Origin: Nitrospiraceae bacterium
GTDB taxonomy: Bacteria; Nitrospirota; Thermodesulfovibrionia; Thermodesulfovibrionales; UBA1546
DNA: 64,000 bases
Direction of reading: 5' to 3'
Assembly (NCBI GenBank): GCA_021373015.1
Contig: JAJFTJ010000007.1
Location: 107,135 to 171,134, forward strand
A program made the translations under genes and the position numbers. Below, in pieces: positions 47,376 through 57,204 of this stretch. Under the pieces are notes generated by a model. It worked only from the letters and a program-made list of their open reading frames with translations, was not told where the DNA came from and did not search any database. Within the stretch, counting starts at the first letter, position 1. The number at the start of each line of letters is the position of its first letter.

Positions 47376-47461
47376 TTTCTCCTCCTGCATTTTTGGAATT
47401 TTAATGCTGTGATTTCATATCATACATTTTTTTTGCTGGTCAAGAAAACAATAAAAGTATT

Positions 47462-48574
47462 TTATAATTTTTTTTCATATATCCTGTATTTTTTATAAAG
47501 CCTGCCGCCTATCATCTCGACGAGCTGTTGTACAGGTTTATTATCTTCTAATATCCATGAGAACTCAACTCTTTTGTAATTTCCTGTTTTTATTCCCCTG
47601 AATCCTTCTCTGAAAAGGATGGCGTCCACTCCTCTGAACCTGTATTCTTCCTTAATGCCAAGAAGCAGCATCCTCAAGTCTTTTATTTTTCTCGAATAAT
47701 AAAGTGCTTTTACAATTGTGATTGGATTAAGCTTTCCTTTCATTTGTCTCAATACATAATTAAAATCAGGGAGCATGCCCATAAACCCGACAGGTCTTGA
47801 ATTATGTTCAGCGATCAATGTAAGTTCAGGGACAACTATATCTTTTAATCGTTTTCCGAGATGATCAAGCTCCTCGTCAGTCAAAGGTATGAATCCCCAG
47901 TTATTTTTCCATGCGGAATTATAAATATCCTTGAATGCTTCCATTTCGGCTTTAAAATTCTTTTTATTCACAGGCCTCACTGTAATTCTTCTTTTTTCTG
48001 CTATTGCAGCGACTCTGAGTATTTTTTCAGGAAGCTCGGATTCTACGTTATATATATAGCCATACAGGTCTTTTGATTTTAGCATTCCGCAATTTTCCAT
48101 CAGATTATTGTAATAAGGCATGTTATAAGATGTCATAAGCATTGGCGGTTCATCAAACCCATCTGTAAGAAATCCGCAGTACTCATTAGTCGAAAAATTC
48201 ATCGGTCCTCTGATTGTTTCCATCCCTTCATTTTTGAGTTCTTCAGATACCCTTTTTAGTAATGCGGATGATACTTCAGTGTCATTTAAGCATTCAAAGA
48301 AACCAAAGAACCCAGTTTTCTCATTGTGAAATTCTATGTGTCTTTGATTGAGTATTGATGCGATTCTGCCGGATACAACGTCATTTTTTTCTGCAATAAA
48401 GAATTTGACCTTAGCGTGGTTAAAGAAAGGATTTTTAGATGAGAAATCTTCTTTGATCTCTTTTATGAGAGATGATACATACAGTCTGTCTTTGGAATAC
48501 AGATGAAATGGAAGATTTATAAACTGATCAAGACTTTTCTCTGTATTAGCCTCTATAATTTTTACGGGATACAA
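47462..48574 (-). CDS. YghO/bCerS-like N-acyltransferase, candidate bacterial ceramide synthase
   Basis: A 370-residue GNAT-superfamily protein of the YghO type. The signature region reads IRGPMNFSTNEYCGFLTDGF, then PPMLMTSYNMPYYNNL and KSKDLYGYIY. The C-terminal half is a GNAT fold with VGFMGMLPDFNYVL. A protein of this type (bCerS, CCNA_01212 in Caulobacter) was shown to N-acylate the sphingoid base. It directly follows a serine palmitoyltransferase-like gene and a CerR-like reductase gene in one operon. Ceramide synthase function is therefore inferred from family plus context. Acyl-CoA versus acyl-ACP use is unknown. Confidence 0.75.
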   Translation of the reverse strand: MYPVKIIEANTEKSLDQFINLPFHLYSKDRLYVSSLIKEIKEDFSSKNPFFNHAKVKFFIAEKNDVVSGRIASILNQRHIEFHNEKTGFFGFFECLNDTEVSSALLKRVSEELKNEGMETIRGPMNFSTNEYCGFLTDGFDEPPMLMTSYNMPYYNNLMENCGMLKSKDLYGYIYNVESELPEKILRVAAIAEKRRITVRPVNKKNFKAEMEAFKDIYNSAWKNNWGFIPLTDEELDHLGKRLKDIVVPELTLIAEHNSRPVGFMGMLPDFNYVLRQMKGKLNPITIVKALYYSRKIKDLRMLLLGIKEEYRFRGVDAILFREGFRGIKTGNYKRVEFSWILEDNKPVQQLVEMIGGRLYKKYRIYEKKL

Positions 48575-48602
48575 GAGGGTATATTCTCTATAGAGATTTA
48601 AA

Positions 48603-49802
48603 CTACTTTATTAACCCCAGCGATTTCCCAACTTTTGCAAAAATATCAAGCACTAAGTCGAGGTGTTCATCAGTATGAGTAGCCATATAGCTTGTTCTTA
48701 TCAGTGCCTTGCCTGCAGGGACCGCAGGGTTCACTGCAACGTTTGCAAAAATCCCTTCTTCCTGAAGCATCATTGCCATTTTAAAGGCATTCTCATCTTC
48801 TCCTACAATCACAGGTATTATAGGAGTTTCGCTTGGACCTATTTCAAAGCCGAGATCCCTGAAACCTTTAAGCATTTTGTTTGTATTCTTCCATAGTTGT
48901 TCTCTGCGCTCAGGTTCATTCTCGATAATGTCAACAGCAGCGCTTACAGCAGCTATTGATGCAGGAGGAGGGCTTGCGCTGAACATTAAAGAGCGAGCAA
49001 AATGTTTTATATAATGTATTATATTTTCATCCCCTGCTATAAATCCACCGATTGATGCAAGAGATTTACTGTATGTGCCCATTATAAGGTCAACATCTTT
49101 TTCGAGTCCAAAGTGTTCTGCAGTACCGCGTCCGGTTTTTCCAAGGACTCCGATGCCGTGTGCATCATCAACCATCAGCCTTGCATTATATTTTTTTGCA
49201 AGTTCTACGATATCAGGAAGTTTTGCAATGTCACCTTCCATGCTGAACACGCCGTCAACCACTATGAGTTTTGTTCGATCTTCATTTTCTTTTAAGACAC
49301 GATCCAGATCAGTCATGTCATTATGTCTGAATTTTTTAACCTCGCCGTAAGAAAGCTTACAGCCGTCGATTATGCTTGCATGATCCATTTTATCGATTAT
49401 CACGAGGTCATTTTTACCAATAAGCGCAGACACAACTCCGAGATTAACCTGATATCCTGTTGAGAAAACAAGCGCTGCATCTTTTCTCATGAATTTCGCA
49501 AGTTTATTCTCAAGGTCTACGTGTATATCAAGGGTTCCATTTAGGAAGCGTGAACCTGCGCAGCCGGAACCATATTTTTTAACAGCTTGTATTGCGGATT
49601 CTTTTATCTTTGGATGGCTTGTAAGTCCGAGATAATTATTCGATCCTATCATGATCATTTTTTTGCCGTTAATGATCACGACTGGATCCTGTGCGCTCTC
49701 AATAACTCTGAAATAAGGATAGATGCCGAAAGATATTAGTTCTTTTGCCTTTGTGAATTTAAGACACTTTTCAAAGATGTCTGATGATTTTTTTACAGCC
49801 AT
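48603..49802 (-). CDS. spt: Serine palmitoyltransferase-like alpha-oxoamine synthase
   Basis: A PLP enzyme of the alpha-oxoamine synthase family. It has the [12 protein letters not shown] start region, the [13 protein letters not shown] segment favoured by serine palmitoyltransferases, stacking His in [11 protein letters not shown] and VDDAHG. The PLP lysine is in [12 protein letters not shown] (Lys 246 from this start). I use ATG 49802, with AGGA 7 bases upstream, overlapping the previous gene by 10 bases. Context with CerR- and bCerS-like genes favours ketosphinganine synthesis from serine and an acyl thioester. BioF or Kbl are alternatives; bioW/bioB are far away. Confidence 0.78.
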   Translation of the reverse strand: MAVKKSSDIFEKCLKFTKAKELISFGIYPYFRVIESAQDPVVIINGKKMIMIGSNNYLGLTSHPKIKESAIQAVKKYGSGCAGSRFLNGTLDIHVDLENKLAKFMRKDAALVFSTGYQVNLGVVSALIGKNDLVIIDKMDHASIIDGCKLSYGEVKKFRHNDMTDLDRVLKENEDRTKLIVVDGVFSMEGDIAKLPDIVELAKKYNARLMVDDAHGIGVLGKTGRGTAEHFGLEKDVDLIMGTYSKSLASIGGFIAGDENIIHYIKHFARSLMFSASPPPASIAAVSAAVDIIENEPERREQLWKNTNKMLKGFRDLGFEIGPSETPIIPVIVGEDENAFKMAMMLQEEGIFANVAVNPAVPAGKALIRTSYMATHTDEHLDLVLDIFAKVGKSLGLIK

Positions 49803-50761
49803 TGATGAATCCTGTACCAATCCGCTGTCCATTTAACACCTTCCTTTATTCTGACTTTTGGACTAAAGCCTAATTCGTTTTGTGCCTTTGACGAATTGCA
49901 TGTCCAGTAAGAGTATTGTAACTCTTTTATTTTATCAATGTTAATAATACTATCTTTGCTTATTTTTTGTCCAATATTTGCTATAAGGGGCATAATAAAT
50001 CTCGGTATCTTGAATTTTACAGGTTTTGTTTCTACAGCTGAAGATATTTCATTTACTATATCTTCGTTTGAATAGACTCTATTGTCTGAGAGATAATAAA
50101 CCTCGCCTGACTTGGAATCATTTTCAGCAGACAGCGCTATCCCTTTGGCAAGGTCTTCGACATAAATTAAAGAATAATAACAGCTCCCCCAGCAGAAAGA
50201 TATTCCCTTTTTTACAAGCTTGAAAAGCGTATACATGTCCCGGTCTCTCGGACCGTATACTGCGGGAGGTCTGATAATAATAACAGGCATTTGATCTTTA
50301 TATTTTAGGACTCTTTTTTCACCCTCAAGCTTACTCTTGCCGTAAGAAGAGACGGGTCTTGGTTCAAATGATTCATTGAGAGGTTTTCCGTCATGACTGG
50401 GGCCTGCTGCAGCAAGACTGCTAAGATAAACAAATTTTTTGATACTGGGATTTTTTTCTGCCACTGTCTCTATCAGATTTTCAGTGCCCTTTGCGTTTAT
50501 GTGAAAAAAATTTTTTGCATCAAAGGTTTTTGTAATGCCTGCAAGGTGGAACACATAGTCGAAGTCTGCGTCTGCTATTGAATCGAGAAGAGATTGCTTG
50601 TCTGAACAGTCGCCGTAAATAAGTTTTACATCAAGATCTTCAATCCAGCGGAGATTAGATGTTTTTCTTACAAGACAGGTTACTTGATGCCCTTGTTTTA
50701 ATAATTCCTCAACAAGGAAGCTGCCTATAAATCCAGTCGCGCCTGTAACAAGGGTTTTCAT
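49793..50761 (-). CDS. NAD(P)-dependent extended SDR, candidate ceramide reductase (CerR-like)
   Basis: A 322-residue extended short-chain dehydrogenase. The cofactor site is [17 protein letters not shown], with the catalytic [11 protein letters not shown] (YxxxK) near residue 140 and [14 protein letters not shown] later. In Caulobacter a protein of this family (CerR, CCNA_01222) reduces the oxo group of the sphingoid/ceramide intermediate. Position as first gene before the SPT- and bCerS-like genes supports that role here. Nucleotide-sugar epimerase is the main alternative by sequence. Confidence 0.72.
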   Translation of the reverse strand: MKTLVTGATGFIGSFLVEELLKQGHQVTCLVRKTSNLRWIEDLDVKLIYGDCSDKQSLLDSIADADFDYVFHLAGITKTFDAKNFFHINAKGTENLIETVAEKNPSIKKFVYLSSLAAAGPSHDGKPLNESFEPRPVSSYGKSKLEGEKRVLKYKDQMPVIIIRPPAVYGPRDRDMYTLFKLVKKGISFCWGSCYYSLIYVEDLAKGIALSAENDSKSGEVYYLSDNRVYSNEDIVNEISSAVETKPVKFKIPRFIMPLIANIGQKISKDSIINIDKIKELQYSYWTCNSSKAQNELGFSPKVRIKEGVKWTADWYRIHQWL

Positions 50762-50849
50762 AATTTAGAGTGGCTTATTCTGCGTGATATTCTCTCTAAG
50801 AGTAAAGTATATATCAGATATTTTTTGATGAAACAATAAAATAATCTCC

Positions 50850-51695
50850 TTAAAGGTTCATTGATTCTAGAAGTGCAATTCTTTTTTCCATAGGAGGATG
50901 CGTGCTGAAAAGTTTTAGAAGACCTCCGCCTGTTAGTGGATTGACTATAAACATATGAGAAGTTGCCGGATTTGCATCCATTGGTATCTGCTGGGATGCG
51001 AAATGAAGTCTTCTGAGCGCACTTGCCAACGACCTGGGGTTTCCTGCAAGGCGTGCGCCGCCTTCGTCAGCTGCATATTCTCTCGAGCGGGATATTGCCA
51101 TTTGAATAAGCAGGGCAGCAATAGGCCCCACAATCATCATTGCGATTGCTGCGACAGGACTGCTGCCGCCTTCTTCGTCGTTGCCTCTATGTCCGCCAAA
51201 TAATGCAGCCCACTGTGCCATCTGTGCAAGATAACTTATTGCAGCGGCAATAGTTGCAGCAATGGTGCTTATAAGAATATCTCTATGCTTTATGTGTGCA
51301 AGCTCATGAGCTATAACGCCGGTAAGTTCTTCGCTGCTCAGAATTCGCATTATACCGGTTGTTACGGCTACAGCAGCATGATTAGGATTTCTTCCAGTTG
51401 CGAATGCATTAGGCTGCTCTTGTTCCATAATATAAACCTTTGGCATTGGCATTTCTGCTTTTTGTGCGAGTCTTCTGACTATTCCGTAAAGTTCCGGTGC
51501 TTCTGATTCTGTTACTTGTTGTGCACCGTACATTTTAAGAACAATTTTATCACTGAACCAGTATGTAAATAAATTCATTAATACTGCAAAAATAAGAGCT
51601 ATTGTCATTCCCTGTTTTCCGCCCAGCGCTGCTCCGGCCCATACAAGTAACAGGCTTAAGAAAACAAGCAAGAATAATGTTTTTATACTATTCAT
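50850..51695 (-). CDS. htpX: HtpX-type membrane M48 metalloprotease
   Basis: HtpX degrades misfolded membrane proteins with a cytosol-facing zinc site. The 281-residue protein has two N-terminal membrane helices (about 5-25 and 30-48), the zinc motif HELAH at 130-134, further hydrophobic segments at 145-200 and the third ligand Glu in [11 protein letters not shown]. The [16 protein letters not shown] segment is typical. It is divergent from the LysR gene across 198 bases. Confidence 0.95.
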   Translation of the reverse strand: MNSIKTLFLLVFLSLLLVWAGAALGGKQGMTIALIFAVLMNLFTYWFSDKIVLKMYGAQQVTESEAPELYGIVRRLAQKAEMPMPKVYIMEQEQPNAFATGRNPNHAAVAVTTGIMRILSSEELTGVIAHELAHIKHRDILISTIAATIAAAISYLAQMAQWAALFGGHRGNDEEGGSSPVAAIAMMIVGPIAALLIQMAISRSREYAADEGGARLAGNPRSLASALRRLHFASQQIPMDANPATSHMFIVNPLTGGGLLKLFSTHPPMEKRIALLESMNL

Positions 51696-51893
51696 ATTTA
51701 CCTCCTACTGAGTAAACTCTCATGCGGCATTTATTATGCGGTATCTTTTTAATATTTTCAAATCATTATAGCTTATCAAGGATTTTGGTTGCAAGATTTA
51801 AAAAAGACATTTTTTTATTAAAATAATTGAAGCATTCTTAAATAATTTTTCCAATTTGTTACAATTACACAAAAGCACCAAAGGAGATTTTAA

Positions 51894-52778
51894 ATGGATA
51901 TACATCATTTAAAAATTTTTCTTTCTGTATATAAAAGTAAAAGTTTTTCAAAGGCTTCAGAACTGGTATCTCTCACCCAGCCTACAATAAGCGAACATAT
52001 AAAGAAATTAGAAACAGATCTTAACTGTAGATTATTTGACAGAATGGGGAAAACAATAATTCCTACCAAAGAAGCAGATATGCTCTACAATTTTGCAACA
52101 GAGATAGTTGAAAAAGCTGGCAATTTCAAAGATGCTTTAAAAAATTACAAAGGAAAAATTACAGGCGAACTTGCAGTGGGCGCAAGCTCTATTCCCGGCA
52201 CTTATATATTGCCCCGGGTAATAGGATTATTCAGAAAAAAATATCCTTCTGCCACTTTTCAAATATTCATATCTGATACAAAAGATGTTGTTACAAAGAT
52301 AATGAAACACGAACTGCTGTTAGGAGTTGTGGGATCAAAATTTATTAACAAGGAGATAAATTATATCCCATTTATGGATGATGAGCTGATTGTAATCGCA
52401 TCACCGCATTTTGGCATAAAAAAGAACATATCTCTCGGCGAATTGATAAAGTTTCCATTGATTATGCGGGAAGAAGGTTCCGGCACAAGAAGAGAATTTG
52501 AAAAGTTTCTGGATAGCAAGGGAATAAGTATTGACAGACTGAATATTACAGGGTTTTTCAATTCAACTGATGCTGTTAAACAGGCTGTTAAGGCCGGACT
52601 TGGTATTTCTGTTATTTCAAGAATAGCTGTTGCTGACGAACTGAAGACCAAACTTCTAAAGGAAGCAAAGCTGGATGATTTTAAAATAAAAAGAAATTTT
52701 TATTTGATTACACATAAGAAAAGGACTATTCCCAAAATCTATAATATATTTATGGATTATATCTCCAGACAAAAATAA
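51894..52778 (+). CDS. LysR-family transcriptional regulator
   Basis: A 294-residue regulator. The N-terminal winged helix-turn-helix is FSKASELVSLTQPTISEHIKKLE (given in part: LTQPTISEHIKKLE), and the co-inducer domain covers about 90-290. AAAGGAG precedes the ATG. The inducer and targets are unknown. LysR genes often control a divergent neighbour, which here would be htpX; the 198-base gap holds no operator I can define. A shared terminator separates it from ccsA. Confidence 0.9.
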   Translation: MDIHHLKIFLSVYKSKSFSKASELVSLTQPTISEHIKKLETDLNCRLFDRMGKTIIPTKEADMLYNFATEIVEKAGNFKDALKNYKGKITGELAVGASSIPGTYILPRVIGLFRKKYPSATFQIFISDTKDVVTKIMKHELLLGVVGSKFINKEINYIPFMDDELIVIASPHFGIKKNISLGELIKFPLIMREEGSGTRREFEKFLDSKGISIDRLNITGFFNSTDAVKQAVKAGLGISVISRIAVADELKTKLLKEAKLDDFKIKRNFYLITHKKRTIPKIYNIFMDYISRQK

Positions 52779-52812
52779 AAAATGGCAGACCGTTGAAACG
52801 GTCTGCCATTTT
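52779..52812. terminator. Bidirectional Rho-independent terminator
   Basis: AAAATGGCAGACCGTT at 52779-52794 pairs perfectly with AACGGTCTGCCATTTT at 52797-52812 around a GA centre. A-runs on one side and T-runs on the other let it end transcription both from the LysR gene and from the convergent ccsA gene. Confidence 0.93.
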
Positions 52813-52829
52813 AGATTCAGCTGATATTA

Positions 52830-54353
52830 TTATTCCATGCTGCCGTAAGAATGCAGTCCTGAAAGCAGGAGGTTAACGCCTAGATAAGTAAAGATGACAA
52901 TAGCAAAGCCAATTACTGCAACAACAGCAACTTTTTTTCCTTTCCATCCCCTTAGCAGCCTGCTGTGCAGGTAGAATGCATAGACAAACCATGTTATGAG
53001 CGACCATGTTTCCTTAGGATCCCATCCCCAGTATGTTCCCCATGCCTGATCTGCCCATATAGCTCCGAATATCAGGCCGCCTAGAGTAAAGACAGGGAAT
53101 CCTACTGAAATGCTCTTGTAGGTAATCTCATCCAGAAATTCATGAGAGATATTTACCTTTGAAATAATGTTTTTTAAGAATGATCCATATCGCCATATGC
53201 AATAGAGAAATACTATAAGTAGTGTATAGCTTATTACAACAATAACAGGTGAGGCATTCATCAATGTGGCTCTGAGTGTTATGCTGTTCCCGTGAGGGGG
53301 CGTCACTTCCATTACCTTGAAAACAATAAAATCCAGCCCCATTGCAAGAAGCAAAAAGGCGAATATGCCCATGCTTAATGTCCAGAACAGATAGTATTCT
53401 CTTTTCAGCGTCAGATATTTAATCATCACTATTCCCAGGAAAAGCAGCATGCCTACTACACCCATTGCGCTTCCTGTAAATGAAGCAGCTTTTGAAAGCG
53501 TCCCCATATGTCTTACCTGTGCTACCTCATCAGCCTTGATAACCTGTAGTTTAACAAGCTGGATAAGTATGAATATGGCAGCAATGCTTACTAGTGAAAG
53601 GCCTATAACGCTCAGAACTGCCTTTAGCTTTTTGTTTGAGGAGCTGCCATCTTTTTCGAATATGCGTTTTGTAATATCTATATTGAGCTTCAAATCAACG
53701 CCCAAGACTAAAGCAAAACTTATAATCCAGAGTCCGATTGTTTCAGGGCTTTGTGAAGTCAGGCCAAGAAGCAGCCCGAAGACTGTGAATAGTATCCAAA
53801 ATGTATTTTTTCTTTTTTGTGTCTCTGAAGTGGAGATGAGATACATAAGCCCTGTGCTGAAAGATAATGCAAATGCTGAATAGGCTATAAAGCTCATCAT
53901 AACGTGGGCCAGAAGCCAGTTGCTCTGAAGCGCCGGGACCAATGGCTGTATTTCTTTTGACATTCCTGAAAGGTCTATAAATGCAAGCGCCAGACCTGCA
54001 ACCGGAGTTATGAATGCGCCAAAAGAACGGTTCTTGTATTTGAATTCAATTACCAGATATCCAAGTATGAGACACCAGACAAAAAATATCAGGGACTCAT
54101 ACAGATTTCTTAAAGGCACGCTTCTGATAAGAGATATTATAAATGTACTGTCAGGCGTGAGTGCTGTCCACTGCGCATATGATTCTGCCCATCTGATAAG
54201 AAATGCAAATGTCTGAGAAACAAATCCAATAATTGTGAGTGTCGTTGCTGTTACTCCAACCTGCTGGTTTCTGGATGCAAGATAAGTTATGTAAACTATC
54301 ATTGCAAGAATATAAGATATTGTTGCTATTCCAAATAAGGCAGAGCTTCCCAT
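52830..54353 (-). CDS. ccsA: Cytochrome c biogenesis protein CcsA/CcsB (System II)
   Basis: CcsA with ResB forms the System II cytochrome c synthase that carries heme across the membrane and attaches it to CxxCH. The 507-residue polytopic protein ends with the heme-binding WWD-type motif [13 protein letters not shown] from residue 438, followed by more helices. Earlier helices include conserved His. It starts 1 base after resB ends. It is longer than the basic CcsA because of extra N-terminal membrane segments. Confidence 0.93.
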   Translation of the reverse strand: MGSSALFGIATISYILAMIVYITYLASRNQQVGVTATTLTIIGFVSQTFAFLIRWAESYAQWTALTPDSTFIISLIRSVPLRNLYESLIFFVWCLILGYLVIEFKYKNRSFGAFITPVAGLALAFIDLSGMSKEIQPLVPALQSNWLLAHVMMSFIAYSAFALSFSTGLMYLISTSETQKRKNTFWILFTVFGLLLGLTSQSPETIGLWIISFALVLGVDLKLNIDITKRIFEKDGSSSNKKLKAVLSVIGLSLVSIAAIFILIQLVKLQVIKADEVAQVRHMGTLSKAASFTGSAMGVVGMLLFLGIVMIKYLTLKREYYLFWTLSMGIFAFLLLAMGLDFIVFKVMEVTPPHGNSITLRATLMNASPVIVVISYTLLIVFLYCIWRYGSFLKNIISKVNISHEFLDEITYKSISVGFPVFTLGGLIFGAIWADQAWGTYWGWDPKETWSLITWFVYAFYLHSRLLRGWKGKKVAVVAVIGFAIVIFTYLGVNLLLSGLHSYGSME

Positions 54354-55928
54354 TTATTTTCCTCCTGCTGCTGATTTGCTTAAAAAATTAACTATCTTGT
54401 CAATCTTTCTTTCAAAGCCTTCCCTGTTTTTATTGGCAGTAAAAGCAAAAAAAACACGTGTGTTGTTTTTCTCTTCGACTAATTTTGCCCATAATCTTCT
54501 GTGGCTCGTGAAAAATGCGATATACAATCCTATCCCTATTAAAAAGCATCCGAAATACACTATAACAACACCAGGGTCTTTTCTTACCTGCAGCCCTGTT
54601 GCCTCAACTCCCCAGTAGTCAATGAACTCTATCACTTGCCCGTCAGGGAGTGTCCATGTCTCAGGATATCTTTTCACAAGCCATCCTGCATATTTGACTT
54701 TTCCTTTTTCAGAGAATTCTATGAATACAGCAGGATTTATCAAATTCTGAGCTGTTGCCACTGCCTTGCCCTGTTCGTCAAATGAGAGCGCAGGATTGAA
54801 ACTCAGCAATTTGCCTTCGATATTTGTGCCGGGGATTGTAAATTTTTCATTAAGACGGAGTTCCTTTTTCCCGGAGGCATGACCGTCTTTTGTTACTATG
54901 TTATAGATAAGTTTTGCCTCTGGATTTGAAAATGTTTCATAGCTGGCCTGATAGAAAGTAAATCCCTTATATGCTAAAGGGACATTAACCTCGATGTTTT
55001 TTGAAAATATATCTTTCCCTTTTTCCATTATAGTGAGCTCGCTGCTGTATTTCTTCGGCATAGCGGAATCTTTATAAAGATCTAACTGAAAATTATCACA
55101 TCTCAATGTGAATCCAAGCGGTTTGATGCCGTATTGTTTCATCTTTGCATTTAAGTCTTCTACAGATATACTGAGAGCTTTTGCTGTCTCTTCCAGATTG
55201 CCGTCTGATGTTGTCTGAAGTTTCTCAAGTATTTTGTCCATTTCAACTTCTTCTGTTTTTGACATCTGGTTATTCGTGGAAAATGCTATTGAGGTGGCTC
55301 TTCCTTCCGGAATTTTGACAAATCCCTTAAACCCGAACACCGTTCCAATTAATGAACCAAGAAGTATAAAAAGTATGCTGAAGTGTGTTATATAAACTCC
55401 GAGCCTTGTGTAATTTCCTTTCTCTGCATAGAGCTGATACCCGGAGGATTCTTTTGACTCTGACACATTGAATCCTGATTTTTTTATTGCAGAGGCAACT
55501 AAGTCCTTAACAGCATCAGGTTTTCCTTTAAGGGCTATTTCTTTTTTAGAGCCGGCGCTTTTAAACCGCTCTTCAGACATAGGCTTAACCTTGTCTTTGA
55601 CAAGTTTTAATATTGCAGGAAGTCTGTCTATGGAACATATAATCAGATTAGCTGCAAAAAGCATGAGCAGTCCTATAAACCAAGATGAATGATACATGTC
55701 CATAAATCCGAGCTTTTCTGACATGGTATATATCTGCGGAGCAAAGCTATCACCAAATAGTTTGCCGATCGTCTCAAGATTTTTTTCAGCCGAGGCATTT
55801 TGTTCGATTAATGTGCCGATTATAGATGTAATGGCAATCAAACCAAATAATATAACTGCGAACGTTATTGACGAAAAAAAACTCCATATTTTGTCGATTA
55901 TTGTCTGTGTTTTGTCTTTTTGTTCCAA
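54354..55928 (-). CDS. resB: ResB/Ccs1 cytochrome c biogenesis protein (System II)
   Basis: A 524-residue partner of CcsA. It has three N-terminal-half membrane helices (near 15-40, 68-90 and 185-210), with TSIIGTLIEQNA after the first and YTRLGVYITHFSILFILLGS at the third. A large periplasmic domain and a last helix near 460-485 complete the ResB layout. It precedes ccsA in the operon and probably serves the heme-motif MCP at 25390 as well as respiratory cytochromes. Confidence 0.92.
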   Translation of the reverse strand: MEQKDKTQTIIDKIWSFFSSITFAVILFGLIAITSIIGTLIEQNASAEKNLETIGKLFGDSFAPQIYTMSEKLGFMDMYHSSWFIGLLMLFAANLIICSIDRLPAILKLVKDKVKPMSEERFKSAGSKKEIALKGKPDAVKDLVASAIKKSGFNVSESKESSGYQLYAEKGNYTRLGVYITHFSILFILLGSLIGTVFGFKGFVKIPEGRATSIAFSTNNQMSKTEEVEMDKILEKLQTTSDGNLEETAKALSISVEDLNAKMKQYGIKPLGFTLRCDNFQLDLYKDSAMPKKYSSELTIMEKGKDIFSKNIEVNVPLAYKGFTFYQASYETFSNPEAKLIYNIVTKDGHASGKKELRLNEKFTIPGTNIEGKLLSFNPALSFDEQGKAVATAQNLINPAVFIEFSEKGKVKYAGWLVKRYPETWTLPDGQVIEFIDYWGVEATGLQVRKDPGVVIVYFGCFLIGIGLYIAFFTSHRRLWAKLVEEKNNTRVFFAFTANKNREGFERKIDKIVNFLSKSAAGGK

Positions 55929-56049
55929 TTTTATCTCCTGTGAATATCTGAGGTATGTTTTAAAGTCATATATTTTAATATTTCTTCTTAAAAAATGGTA
56001 CTATTTTATTGATTGTTTGGTTATCGAAACAGAGAAGCAAAAATTTCAC

Positions 56050-56397
56050 TTAATGAATAGATCTTATCCTGCCTGTTCTCTTGTCAACTATTACAACATC
56101 TATCAATGAGTTGTCCTTGCCCAAAATATCTACGATAAAAAACCATTTTCTTTCTCTTATTGTCCCAATCGTGGAATCTGAATCTGAAAAATATTCTTCT
56201 ACTATCAGCTTTGCCTGCTCTGGTGTATATACTGCTTGTTTTGCTCCGTACCAGTCTCCCTTATAACCAGGACAATAATCACCGTAAGGAGCTTTCTCGC
56301 GCCATTTATTTTTAGGAGACTGAGAAAAAGATTCATAAGGAGCGGCAAAGTCTATTGCCAGCATTAAAAAAATTATTAATATTATTATTTTCTTCAT
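56050..56397 (-). CDS. Small exported protein, PepSY-like
   Basis: A 115-residue protein with an N-terminal signal sequence (KKIIILIIFLMLAI) cleaved probably near residue 27. The mature part has YTPEQAKLIVEEYF and a closing VVIVDKRTGRIRSI. These resemble the helix and strand of PepSY-type domains. Role unknown. It lies upstream of resB on the same strand and may belong with exported metal-stress proteins next to it; that is only positional. Confidence 0.7.
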   Translation of the reverse strand: MKKIIILIIFLMLAIDFAAPYESFSQSPKNKWREKAPYGDYCPGYKGDWYGAKQAVYTPEQAKLIVEEYFSDSDSTIGTIRERKWFFIVDILGKDNSLIDVVIVDKRTGRIRSIH

Positions 56398-56485
56398 TTT
56401 ATTTATTTTATAACTTTCAGAGTCAATTTTGTTGTCTTATTTTTTCGCTGTTCATTTATCTGATTATCTTGCTGCTTTCAGGAGC

Positions 56486-56512
56486 GGGCCGGGAAGCAGA
56501 GCTTCCCAGCCC
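56486..56512. repeat. GC-rich hairpin
   Basis: GGGC-C-GGGAAGC at 56486-56497 pairs with GCTTCCC-A-GCCC at 56501-56512 around AGA, one mismatch in the stem. It follows the Spy/ZraP-like gene on the minus strand but has no T-run, so it is not a standard terminator. It may be a transcript-stabilising or REP-like element. Confidence 0.55.
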
Positions 56513-56528
56513 TGGAGGGAATAAGAAA

Positions 56529-56933
56529 TTACCATTTATTGAATGGTCCGCCGCCCATCATGCCTCGTCCACCTTTCATGCCGCCCATCATGCCGCGTCC
56601 CATTGCAGGGAATCCATTCTTTTGAGCTGCTGTTTGTATCTGTGTTCTGATATCAATCATTTCCTTCTGCAGATCAGCTATGCGCTTAAGATCAGGTGTT
56701 GGCTTGGTATATTCGTTCTGTATCTCGATTCTTTTAAGCCACATCTGTTCTCTCAGGCTGGCTGTTTCCTGCTGAAATTTCTTAGCTGCCTCAATATTTA
56801 TCGGTGTTGTTGTATTTGGTCCGCCTGTAAAACATGTTCCGCATCCACCACCCCATGGACCAAAGGCGTAAACAGCGCTTCCTGCAAATACAACTATTGC
56901 TGCAACTAAAACTATAAGTGCAATCTTTTTCAT
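56529..56933 (-). CDS. Spy/CpxP/ZraP-like periplasmic protein
   Basis: A 134-residue exported protein. The signal sequence ends near AVYA. The mature part has a helical region (KKFQQETASLREQMWLKRIE, then a second helix with LQKEMIDIRTQI) and a Met/Gly-rich tail (GRGMMGGMKGG). This is the layout of ZraP/Spy-type metal or envelope-stress chaperones. The start is ATG 56933, with GGAGGT 6 bases upstream; the in-frame ATG at 56951 precedes that site. Upstream on the same strand, past a 271-base gap, lies a two-component system that may control it. Confidence 0.8.
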   Translation of the reverse strand: MKKIALIVLVAAIVVFAGSAVYAFGPWGGGCGTCFTGGPNTTTPINIEAAKKFQQETASLREQMWLKRIEIQNEYTKPTPDLKRIADLQKEMIDIRTQIQTAAQKNGFPAMGRGMMGGMKGGRGMMGGGPFNKW

Positions 56934-57112
56934 ATGTTCACCTCCCTTCATCTTTGTTTTATTGTTTTACTGGTTACAGAATATCAATATATTGTGAAGG
57001 AACAGCGAATGAATTATGAAGAATTGTGAAGTTAGCTTATCATGCAGGATTATAGTATTTAAGAGGTTTTATTTTGCCGATATTCGTTTATCAAATAATC
57101 AAGAGGAAAAAG

Positions 57113-57149
57113 CCTCGGAGGTCGATTCGACCGAGAATGTCGATACGAC
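57113..57149. repeat. REP-like palindromic element
   Basis: CCTCGG at 57113 is followed by the palindrome GGTCGA-T-TCGACC (57120-57132) and a second GTCG-ATA-CGAC (57139-57149). It is a GC-rich island within a 271-base AT-rich gap (56934-57204), which otherwise holds a (TAC)4 run near 57187 and no gene I can support. This form is typical of small dispersed repeats, but I see only one copy in the window. Confidence 0.55.
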
Positions 57150-57204
57150 CCTACGAGAGCGAAAATATTGTACCTTTGCTCTTACTACTACTACTAGAAG
57201 ATAA

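Noticed and set aside
47376-47461. Glycine riboswitch before gcvH
   Set aside because: The leader is about 85 bases and lacks the paired aptamer pattern.
48603-49802. 8-amino-7-oxononanoate synthase (bioF) completing the biotin pathway
   Set aside because: The GSR-x-LNGT segment and the CerR- and bCerS-like neighbours favour serine palmitoyltransferase, and the bio genes are 46 kb away. A tree would settle it.
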